DNA of 64,000 nt from Blastomonas sp. AAP53. Its GTDB lineage: Bacteria; Pseudomonadota; Alphaproteobacteria; Sphingomonadales; Sphingomonadaceae. Shown here one piece after another: positions 9,165 through 16,182 of the stretch. Under the pieces are notes generated by a model. The model was not told where the DNA came from. It saw nothing but the letters and a program-made list of their open reading frames with translations, and did not search any database. The stretch covers positions 310,001 to 374,000 of the forward strand of contig NZ_ANFZ01000009.1 in assembly GCF_000331245.1 (NCBI RefSeq), read 5' to 3'. The translations under genes and the position numbers were made by a program. Positions within the stretch are counted from its first letter, which is position 1. Every line of letters begins with the position of its first letter.

Positions 9165-10193
9165 ATGCATGCTGTCGAACTGCTGGGGGCTCCAGGCTCT
9201 CCGTATACGCGCAAGATGCTGGCGCTGCTGCGCTATCGCGCCATTCCGTACCGGATGATCTGGGGCAGCCATATGCAGCCCCCGCCGGGCTATCCGGTGC
9301 CCAAGGTCAAATTGCTCCCCACCTTCTATTTCGGCGCAGGCGATGCGCGCGAGGCGATGGTCGATTCCACGCCGATCATCCGCCGACTCGAGGCGGAATA
9401 TCAGGGCCGTTCGGTGCTGCCCGATCACGAGCTGCTCGCCTTTCTCGACCTGCTGATCGAGGATTTTGCCGATGAGTGGATGACCAAGGCGATGTTCCAC
9501 TATCGCTGGCATTACGCCGAGGACGCTGCGAACGCCGGGCCGCTGCTGATCTTCTGGCAGAACCCAACCTATCCCGATGACACCGCACGGCAGATGGCGG
9601 ATGGATTTGCCAAGCGACAGATCGACCGGCTGTATGTCGTCGGATCGAACGATGTCACCGCGCCGATCATCGAGGCAAGTTACCTCCGGCTGATCGGTAT
9701 TCTGGACCGCATGGTATCGCGCACCGGCTTTGCGCTCGGCACCCGGCCTTCGGCGGCGGATTTTGCCATTTATGCGCAGCTCACCCAACTGGGGATTGTC
9801 GACCCCACGCCTGCGCAGCTCATGGCAAGCAGCGCACCGCGCCTGCGCGCCTGGCTTGACCGGGTAGAGGATCTGTCCGGCCTGCCCGACGGCGCCTGGC
9901 TGGCCGAAGATGCGCTGGCCGAGCATCTTGGCGAGCTGCTGGGCGAGATCGGACGCGTCTATGTGCCGTTCCTGATCGCCAATGCTCACGCCGCCGCTTC
10001 CGGACAGAGCGATTTCGAGACCGAGATCGATGGCGCACGGTGGACCCAACCGGTGTTTCCCTATCAGGCCAAGTGCCTGATGACGCTGCGCGCGGCGCGT
10101 GACGCGCTTTCGGCAGAGGCGCGCGATGCGCTTGACGGTCTGCTTGCAGGCAGCGGATGCGAGGTCCTGTTCGCTGACGAGGTGGCGGCATGA
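9165..10193 (+). CDS. Glutathione S-transferase-like protein with C-terminal extension
   Basis: The 342-residue protein starts at ATG 9165, six bases after GGTGGAG; an in-frame GTG at 9153 would destroy that site. Residues 1-80 look like a thioredoxin-fold GST N-domain (VELLGAPGSPYTRKMLALLRY, then VKLLPTF and a DSTPIIRRLE block where the cis-Pro and Ser of GSTs sit). A helical GST C-domain follows (GTRPSAADFAIYAQLTQLG). About 120 extra residues extend past the usual GST length of roughly 210. It is co-transcribed with the second sulfatase (ATGA overlap). Its role beside sulfatases is unknown; conjugation or isomerisation of the desulfated product is one guess. Confidence 0.8.
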   Translation: MHAVELLGAPGSPYTRKMLALLRYRAIPYRMIWGSHMQPPPGYPVPKVKLLPTFYFGAGDAREAMVDSTPIIRRLEAEYQGRSVLPDHELLAFLDLLIEDFADEWMTKAMFHYRWHYAEDAANAGPLLIFWQNPTYPDDTARQMADGFAKRQIDRLYVVGSNDVTAPIIEASYLRLIGILDRMVSRTGFALGTRPSAADFAIYAQLTQLGIVDPTPAQLMASSAPRLRAWLDRVEDLSGLPDGAWLAEDALAEHLGELLGEIGRVYVPFLIANAHAAASGQSDFETEIDGARWTQPVFPYQAKCLMTLRAARDALSAEARDALDGLLAGSGCEVLFADEVAA

Positions 10194-11851
10194 TCCGCAA
10201 GGCGTTCCTGGCACTTCTGGTGCTGCTGATCGCCGGCGGGACCTGGGCGTGGTTCAACAAGAGCACCGTGCTGCTGTTTGCCGCATCGCATTTCGGCAAG
10301 CACGACGTCGCCCCCAACCGTGCGGTTGCATGGCAGAAAGGGCCTGACGTACCGGCTTTGCCGGCAGACAAGCGGCCACCCAATATCGTGTTCATTCTGG
10401 CCGATGATCTGGGGATCAACGACATTTCGACCTTTGGTGGCGGTGTCGCGGGCGGGCGCGTGCCCACGCCGAATATCGATCGCCTGGCAGCGGAAGGCGC
10501 GCTCTACTCCAATGCCTATGCCGGAACCGCGAGTTGCGCGCCATCGCGCGCGATGATTCTGACAGGGCGTTATCCGACCCGTACCGGTTTCGAGTTTACG
10601 CCGACCCCCGATGGCATGGGTCGGATTGTGTCGGCGCTGTCTGCGGAAATGGATTCAGGCCTGCCGCCGTTGACCTACAAGGAAGCCGTCGTCGAAGGTG
10701 CGCCCAGTTTTGACGGGCAGGGCCTGCCCGGCAGCGAGCGGACGATTGCCGAAATCCTCAAGCCGGCGGGCTATCACAGTGTGCATATCGGCAAATGGCA
10801 TCTGGGCGACGGGCCAGAGTTCAGCGCCAATGCTCAAGGGTTCGATGAAAGCCTTCTGATGGCGAGCGCCCTGCACCTTCCCGAAGACGATCCGTACACG
10901 GTCAACGCCAAGCTGGATTTCGACCCGATCGACAAGTTCCTCTGGGCGCGGATGCAATATGCCACCAGCTACAATGGCTCAGACTGGTTCAAGCCCAAGG
11001 GTTATCTGGCGGATTACTGGACCGACGAGGCGATCAAGGTGATCGAGGCAAACCGCAACCGCCCGTTCTTCCTCTATCTGGCACATTGGAATGTCCATAC
11101 GCCACTGCAGGCGACCAAGGCCGATTATGAGGCGGTCGGTGACATCAAGCCGCACCGTCTGCGCGTTTACGCCGCTATGGTGCGCGCGCTCGACCGCAGC
11201 GTCGGGCGGATCATGGCGTCGCTCAAGGAGCAGGGGCTCGACGACAACACCATCATCGTGTTTTCCAGCGATAATGGCGGTGCCGGCTATATCGGACTGC
11301 CACAGGTCAACGCCCCCTATCGCGGATGGAAGCTGACGCTGTTCGAAGGCGGCATTCGCGTACCAATGTTCGTGCGCTGGCCAAGCCGGATCAAGCCGGG
11401 CACCCGGATCGACACGCCGGTGGCGCATATCGACCTCATGCCCACCTTCGCCAAGGCAGGCGGTGCCGCGATGCCGGCAGACCTTCAGATCGATGGTGTC
11501 GATCTTCTGGGCGATGATCCGGCCAACCCCGTCGGCAAGCGACCCGATGATGCGATCTTCTGGCAGAGCGCCTATTACCGGGTTGTCCGCCAGGGCGATT
11601 GGAAGCTGCAGGTAACCGAGCGACCGCGCAAGACCTGGCTGTTCAACCTGAGGCAGGACCCCACCGAGAAACGCGACCTGGCCGCCAGCAATCCGGCCAT
11701 GGTCGCGCAGTTGAAAGCCCTGCTCGACAAGCACCAGAAGGGCGCACGCAGGCCGCTGTATCCGCACACGATCGAAGCACCGGTGGCGATCGACAAGCCG
11801 CTGGGAGTCAAGTTCAACAAGGGCGACCCCTATATCTACTGGCCCAATTGA
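10190..11851 (+). CDS. Second exported sulfatase
   Basis: The 553-residue protein overlaps the GST stop by 4 bp (ATGA). Residues 1-22 form a hydrophobic signal or signal anchor (MIRKAFLALLVLLIAGGTWAW), so the enzyme acts in the periplasm. Metal-binding NIVFILADDLGIND, the CAPSR signature with formylglycine precursor Cys116, GKWHLGDGPEF, the VFSSDNGG metal site and YRGWKLTLFEGGIRVPMFVRWP are classical arylsulfatase A-type features. Length is usual for the family. It differs enough from the sulfatase at 7277 that a recent tandem duplication is unlikely. Substrate unknown; maturation should depend on the FGE of the same module. Confidence 0.93.
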   Translation: MIRKAFLALLVLLIAGGTWAWFNKSTVLLFAASHFGKHDVAPNRAVAWQKGPDVPALPADKRPPNIVFILADDLGINDISTFGGGVAGGRVPTPNIDRLAAEGALYSNAYAGTASCAPSRAMILTGRYPTRTGFEFTPTPDGMGRIVSALSAEMDSGLPPLTYKEAVVEGAPSFDGQGLPGSERTIAEILKPAGYHSVHIGKWHLGDGPEFSANAQGFDESLLMASALHLPEDDPYTVNAKLDFDPIDKFLWARMQYATSYNGSDWFKPKGYLADYWTDEAIKVIEANRNRPFFLYLAHWNVHTPLQATKADYEAVGDIKPHRLRVYAAMVRALDRSVGRIMASLKEQGLDDNTIIVFSSDNGGAGYIGLPQVNAPYRGWKLTLFEGGIRVPMFVRWPSRIKPGTRIDTPVAHIDLMPTFAKAGGAAMPADLQIDGVDLLGDDPANPVGKRPDDAIFWQSAYYRVVRQGDWKLQVTERPRKTWLFNLRQDPTEKRDLAASNPAMVAQLKALLDKHQKGARRPLYPHTIEAPVAIDKPLGVKFNKGDPYIYWPN

Positions 11852-12273
11852 TGGCCGATTTGCTGCCCGCGCCCGACAGTTCTGTCGCACCGACCGCACC
11901 GTCCCGGTTTCTGGCGCTGTGTGGGGTGCTGGCGGTCATCCCGGGCAGCATTCACGTGTTCCTGCCCGATGGCGGCGCGGGCATTATTGCCGGAATCGAT
12001 CTGACCCATGGCGGTGAACGGATTGTCGGCGTCTTCGCATGGGCAGGCGCCACGCAGATCGCATGGGGTCTGATGATGCTGGCGGTGGCACTGCGATATC
12101 GTGCGCTGGTGCCACTGGCGCTGGCGTTGCTGCTGCTCGAGCGGGGTCTGCATGCGCTTAACTTCTGGGCGCTCAAATCCGGAGGCCATCACCCGCCGGA
12201 AAGCTATGCCGTACTGGTCGCACTGCCGATCATTGCGCTGTTCCTGCTGCTGGCGCTGCGGCGTCGCGGATGA
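11851..12273 (+). CDS. Small integral membrane protein of the sulfatase module
   Basis: The ATG at 11851 overlaps the sulfatase TGA (11849-11851) by one base, giving 140 residues. Four hydrophobic segments are visible: FLALCGVLAVIPGSIHVFL, IVGVFAWAGATQIAWGLMMLAVAL, LVPLALALLLLERGLHAL and VLVALPIIALFLLLAL. No family is recognised and no catalytic motif is seen. Tight coupling to the sulfatase suggests a shared function, for example holding the enzyme at the membrane or handling a lipophilic product, but nothing in the sequence proves this. The 3' 44 bp overlap the end of the FGE gene on the other strand. Confidence 0.75.
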   Translation: MADLLPAPDSSVAPTAPSRFLALCGVLAVIPGSIHVFLPDGGAGIIAGIDLTHGGERIVGVFAWAGATQIAWGLMMLAVALRYRALVPLALALLLLERGLHALNFWALKSGGHHPPESYAVLVALPIIALFLLLALRRRG

Positions 12274-13162
12274 TGCGGAAGCCGATATGGTTCGATGAAA
12301 AGTCGTTTTCCTGCGGTTGGCGGGCCGCCGGGCGATAACGGGCGCAGAAATTGGCGGCACACAGCCAGCTTCCGCCCTTGATGATCATGTGCGCATCGTC
12401 CGCCGGACTGTCGGTCCATTCCCAGACATTGCCGATCAGGTCATGCAGGCCGTTGCGATCTGCCGGGAAGCAGCCTGTGGGTGCCGTTCCCGAAAAGCCG
12501 TCCACGCCCAGGTCCTTGACCGGAAAGACACCCTGCCAGTGATTGGCGCGGGGTTTGCCGCTGTCTTCGACAGCGCCTGAAAAGCGATTGCCAGGGTCGG
12601 GAAGGCCGAGGCTCGCGGCATATTCCCACTCTTCTTCGGTTGGCAGACGGCCGCCTGCCCAGTCCGCATACGCGCGGGCATCGGCCAGCGTCACGTGCAC
12701 CACCGGATGGCGTCCCTTGCCCTGGATTGTTGTTTCCGGCCCTTCGGGCGTGCGCCAGGTTGCGCCCTTGCGCAGCACCCAGCGCCCGTTGAGCCCGGCC
12801 TTGTCCCGCACGAAAAGTGCAGAGCCTGCTGCAGGATCATCGCTGGCCAGCGCTTTTTCCGCTTCGGTGACATAGCCGGTGGCTTTGACGAACGCAGCGA
12901 ACTGGTCGTTGGTGACCTCATGGGCCTGTATCGCAAAGCCATCGACCCGCAGCCGCATCGAAGGGCTTTCTTCGGGGTATAGCGGATCGGCACCCTTGAG
13001 ATACGAACCGCCAGGCAGGGTCACAAACTTCCCCTGCTCGAATTCGGCCGTTGGGCACTTGCGCATGATGGCTGGTGGTGCGTCGGGCGGCTGTGAACCT
13101 GCTGAACAGGCCGCCAGTGCCAGCGCGCAGACCAGAGCCGGTAGCGCGCGTGGCAAGATCAA
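12230..13162 (-). CDS. Exported formylglycine-generating enzyme (sulfatase maturation)
   Basis: The 310-residue protein starts at TTG 13162, overlapping the TetR stop (TTGA), so it is translationally coupled. The N-terminus is a lipoprotein-type signal ending LALAAC. The FGE-sulfatase domain follows: FVTLPGGSYLKG, EVTNDQFAAFVKATGYVTEAE, HPVVHVTLADARAYADWAGGRLPTEEEWEYAA, GNVWEW and a C-terminal GGSWLC. The two catalytic cysteines of true FGEs are both present, Cys268 and Cys273 with four residues between (CAANFC), unlike EgtB/PvdO-type relatives that lack the pair. It should oxidise the sulfatase cysteine in CxPSR to formylglycine. The signal implies this happens outside the cytoplasm, presumably in the periplasm. 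This is the only maturase seen in the window. Confidence 0.9.
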   Translation of the reverse strand: MILPRALPALVCALALAACSAGSQPPDAPPAIMRKCPTAEFEQGKFVTLPGGSYLKGADPLYPEESPSMRLRVDGFAIQAHEVTNDQFAAFVKATGYVTEAEKALASDDPAAGSALFVRDKAGLNGRWVLRKGATWRTPEGPETTIQGKGRHPVVHVTLADARAYADWAGGRLPTEEEWEYAASLGLPDPGNRFSGAVEDSGKPRANHWQGVFPVKDLGVDGFSGTAPTGCFPADRNGLHDLIGNVWEWTDSPADDAHMIIKGGSWLCAANFCARYRPAARQPQENDFSSNHIGFRIIRDAAAPAAGTAQ

Positions 13163-13743
13163 TCCACCAGCCGGGCGATCGTCAGCTTCACGACCTTGCC
13201 GGCCTCATCGATGCTGAGATTCTGGTCCTGCCGCAAGCGACGCCATGTCTGGAAGCCAGCGCACATTTCGACCGCGGAAAACAGCGTCGCATCCCTGCGG
13301 ATATTTTCCGGCAGCACGCCTTCCAGCCCGGTACGCTCCAGATGCAGGAAGCGCTGGTAGTTCAGCATCAGATATTCGGAGCTGAACCGGCGGATGCTCG
13401 CGGCAATCTTCAGCGGCATGATCCGGTCATAGATGATGGCGCGGCGATCGAGCAGTTGTTCGAGCTGCGAGCGCCACCCGTCGCCGGTGAACGGCTGCTG
13501 GATGATTGGCATGATCTCTGCCTCCATCCGCTCGGTCATTTCGCTGTAGAGGCTGTCCATTTCCTCGAAATGGCGGAACACCGTGCGCGCGCTGACGCCC
13601 GCGCGTTCGGCAATTTCAGCCGCGCTGGGCTCCATCTTGCCACCCATGATGAGTTCGAGCATGGCATCGACAATGGCTTTGCGACTGCGTTGACTACGTT
13701 GCTTGCGCCCATCGGGATGGCGGGCTGGAGATGAATCGTTCAT
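13159..13743 (-). CDS. TetR/AcrR-family transcriptional regulator
   Basis: Start is ATG 13743 (MNDSSPARHP), 194 residues. The N-terminal helix-turn-helix is clear: IVDAMLELIMGG, then AAEIAERAGVSARTVFRHFEEMDSLY, the TetR recognition-helix block. The C-terminal ligand domain (EAEIMPIIQQPF onward) matches no characterised sensor that I recognise. The gene lies between DUF1330 (32 bp upstream) and the FGE gene (4-bp overlap), so regulator and maturase are made from one transcript. It probably controls the module, including its own promoter, through one of the palindromes at 14275-14318. Ligand unknown. Confidence 0.88.
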   Translation of the reverse strand: MNDSSPARHPDGRKQRSQRSRKAIVDAMLELIMGGKMEPSAAEIAERAGVSARTVFRHFEEMDSLYSEMTERMEAEIMPIIQQPFTGDGWRSQLEQLLDRRAIIYDRIMPLKIAASIRRFSSEYLMLNYQRFLHLERTGLEGVLPENIRRDATLFSAVEMCAGFQTWRRLRQDQNLSIDEAGKVVKLTIARLVD

Positions 13744-13775
13744 GTAAAATCGCTTACCGCCATGCTCCGCATCTG

Positions 13776-14258
13776 TCACCCCTTGCTGCCAATCTGTTCG
13801 AGGAGCGGTTGAAGCCAGGGCATGTTGATCGCTTCTGCCGACAGCACGGTTTCGATGTTCAATTGCCCGTCGAGCCCGGCACTGCGGTGCACCGCGATCT
13901 CGCGCCATTCATCCGACATCGACATGCGCACCATGTCACCCCGCTTGGGATAGACGCCGATCGCGACCTCGTCCCACAGTTCACCGACCTGGCCGAGCGA
14001 AAGAAACGTGACGTCGGCGGCAAACATCGCGACGCCGCCGAATTTGGGCAGGAGCTGCGACACTGCCCGGCCGTAGATCATATAGGCCTCACGCCCGGTC
14101 AGATCGGTCTCGCGGCCATCTTCATACTCCGCCTTGTCCTTGAACTTGAGCAGGTTGATCATGAAGATCGGACCATCGGGGCCAGGCTGCATCAGCCCTG
14201 CCATGGTTTCGGGCTTGCCCGGGAACACCTCGTTGAGAACGGTAAACGGCTGCGGCAT
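13776..14258 (-). CDS. DUF1330-domain protein
   Basis: I place the start at ATG 14258 (MPQPFTVLNE), 160 residues, because AGGAGAGGA precedes it. An upstream Met would extend the protein through the operator region. The core has PIFMINLLKFKDKAEYEDGRETDLTGREAYMIYGR, the ferredoxin-like alpha/beta half typical of DUF1330, followed by a metal-free-looking VTFLSLGQVGELWDEVAIGVYPKRGDMVRM segment. Proteins of this family are small dimeric barrel-like folds of unknown function, often found with catabolic genes. It is the first gene of the DUF1330-tetR-FGE operon. Confidence 0.78.
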   Translation of the reverse strand: MPQPFTVLNEVFPGKPETMAGLMQPGPDGPIFMINLLKFKDKAEYEDGRETDLTGREAYMIYGRAVSQLLPKFGGVAMFAADVTFLSLGQVGELWDEVAIGVYPKRGDMVRMSMSDEWREIAVHRSAGLDGQLNIETVLSAEAINMPWLQPLLEQIGSKG

Positions 14259-14274
14259 CGCGATGTCCTCTCCT

Positions 14275-14318
14275 GACCAATTGGTCGGAAGGCTATATTT
14301 TGACATACATCATGTCAA
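14275..14318 (-). promoter_or_regulatory. Promoter and two palindromic operators of the DUF1330-tetR-FGE operon
   Basis: On the minus strand TTGACA (14318-14313) and TAGCCT (14295-14290) are 17 bp apart, the same arrangement as at 7202 and 9106. A 19-bp dyad, TTGACAT-N5-ATGTCAA with perfect 7-bp arms, fills 14300-14318 and covers the -35 region. A second, perfect 12-bp palindrome GACCAATTGGTC lies at 14275-14286, where transcription would start, just before the ribosome site. TetR proteins usually bind such dyads. Which palindrome is used is not known. Confidence 0.5.
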
Positions 14319-14344
14319 TAAATTCGCGCAGGCGCGAGGCCCGG

Positions 14345-16117
14345 TCAGCCGATATGGTCGCGGATCACCTGCAGGAAGGCTTCGCCATAGGCTTCCAGCT
14401 TGCGCGTGCCGATCCCGGATATGCGCGAAAGCGCGTCCAGCGTTTCCGGGCTGCGTTCGGTCATCTCGCGCAAGGTGCTGTCGTGGAAGATGACATAGGG
14501 CGGAACGCCAGCCTGCTGCGCCAGATCGCGGCGGCAGGCCCGCAGGGCCTCGAACAGCGGATTGCTGACGGGATTGGACGTATCGCCGCCGCGCTTGCCC
14601 TTGCGCGTCCGCTTGGGCGGCAGCACCAGCGGCAGCTGCACCTCGTCGCGCAAAATCGCACGCGCCTGCGGCCCGAGCATCAGCCCGCCATGTTCGTTCG
14701 TGCCCAGCGCATCGCGAATCAGCAGCGCACGGGCAACGGGCTTGATCAGCGCCGCCTCGTCATCATTGACGATGCCGAACACCGAAAGCCGGTCATGCCC
14801 GCGCTGCTGCACCTTGTCGTTCGACTGGCCACGCAGCACGGATTCCAGATGGCCGATGCCAAAGCTCTGTCCGGTCCGGTACACGGCAGACAGCAGCTTG
14901 CGCGCGGTCTGAGTTGCGTCGATGCTGGCAGGGGGGGTGAGACAATTGTCGCAGTTGCCGCATTGTTCGGGTGGATCCTCGCCAAAGTGGCGCAGCAATA
15001 CCGCGCGGCGGCATCCGCCGGTTTCGACCAGCGCTCCCAAGGCGGAAATGCGCGTGCGTTCGCCTTGCTGCCGTTCCGGCTCGATTTCGGCAATGCGCAT
15101 CCGGGCACGAGCGAAATCGTCCGCTGCCCAGAACAGGTGCGCTTCGGCAGGTTCGCCATCACGTCCCGCACGGCCCGATTCCTGGTAATAGCCCTCGATC
15201 GACTTGGGCAGTCCGGCATGGACGACAAAACGCACGTCGGGCTTGTCGATCCCCATGCCGAAGGCGACGGTGGCGCACATCACCATGTCCTCGCTGGCGA
15301 TGAAGGCATCCTGATTGGCGCGGCGTTCTTCGGGCGGCATGCCGGCGTGATAGGCGCGCACCTGCCGGCGACCATCGCGCCCCAGTTGCTCGGCCAGCTT
15401 TTCCGTCGCCGCGCGGGTTTGCGCGTAGACGATGCCGGGGCCCGGATTGGCCGAGACGAGGTCGCCGATCTGCCGGGTCAATCCATCGCGCGGATGGATG
15501 GCATAGCGGATGTTGGGCCGGTCGAACCCGGCGATGATCATGCCATCGGGCGTGATGCCCAGTTGCTTGAGGATATCCTGGCGGGTGTGCTCATCGGCGG
15601 TGGCGGTCAGCGCGAGCCGCGGGCAATCGGCAAAGCTGTCGAGCAATGGGCGCAACAAGCGATAGTCGGGCCGGAAATCGTGCCCCCATTCGGAGACGCA
15701 GTGCGCCTCGTCGATGGCAAACAGGGCAATCGGAGCGCAGCCCAGCAGGTTGCGGAATCCTTCGGAACTCGCGCGTTCGGGGGCGACATACAGCAGGTCC
15801 AGATCGCCTGCGCGGAACCGGTCCTGCGTCTGCTGCCAGTCGGCATCGACCGAGGTCAGGCTGGCGGCGCGGATGCCCAGCGCCTGGGCTGCGCGCAATT
15901 GGTCGTGCATCAACGCGATGAGCGGGGATATGACGACACAGCAGCCGTCAAGGGCGACGGCGGGCAGCTGATAGCACAGGGATTTGCCGGCCCCGGTGGG
16001 CATGATCGCCAGCGTGTTCTGCCCGTCGAGCACGCGGCTCACCACCTGCTGCTGCACCCCGCGAAAGGCGGAAAAGCCGAAAGTTTCTTGCAGGACATCG
16101 AGCGGATTGCGATTCAT
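14345..16117 (-). CDS. recQ: ATP-dependent DNA helicase RecQ
   Basis: The start at ATG 16117 (MNRNPLDVLQ) gives 590 residues, close to the E. coli length; the longer open frame upstream is out of family. Visible in order: the Q-motif region FGFSAFRGVQQQVV, Walker A (MPTGAGKS, residues 39-46), ISPLIALMHDQ, the DEAH box (DEAHCVSEWGHDFRPDY), ITPDGMIIAGFDRPN, the VAFGMGIDKPDVRFVVH and SGRAGRDG helicase motifs, a zinc site (Cys-Arg-Arg ... CGNCDNC), the winged-helix region and a C-terminal HRDC domain (SRISGIGTRKLEAYG). It unwinds recombination and fork-repair intermediates in the cytosol. It lies 65 bp after the response-regulator gene and on the same strand. Confidence 0.96.
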   Translation of the reverse strand: MNRNPLDVLQETFGFSAFRGVQQQVVSRVLDGQNTLAIMPTGAGKSLCYQLPAVALDGCCVVISPLIALMHDQLRAAQALGIRAASLTSVDADWQQTQDRFRAGDLDLLYVAPERASSEGFRNLLGCAPIALFAIDEAHCVSEWGHDFRPDYRLLRPLLDSFADCPRLALTATADEHTRQDILKQLGITPDGMIIAGFDRPNIRYAIHPRDGLTRQIGDLVSANPGPGIVYAQTRAATEKLAEQLGRDGRRQVRAYHAGMPPEERRANQDAFIASEDMVMCATVAFGMGIDKPDVRFVVHAGLPKSIEGYYQESGRAGRDGEPAEAHLFWAADDFARARMRIAEIEPERQQGERTRISALGALVETGGCRRAVLLRHFGEDPPEQCGNCDNCLTPPASIDATQTARKLLSAVYRTGQSFGIGHLESVLRGQSNDKVQQRGHDRLSVFGIVNDDEAALIKPVARALLIRDALGTNEHGGLMLGPQARAILRDEVQLPLVLPPKRTRKGKRGGDTSNPVSNPLFEALRACRRDLAQQAGVPPYVIFHDSTLREMTERSPETLDALSRISGIGTRKLEAYGEAFLQVIRDHIG

Positions 16118-16182
16118 CCGCCCGCTCTTATGGACGCATTCGGGTGCAGGGAAGGGAAAAAGGCTCTCGGGCCCCGCGCGGC

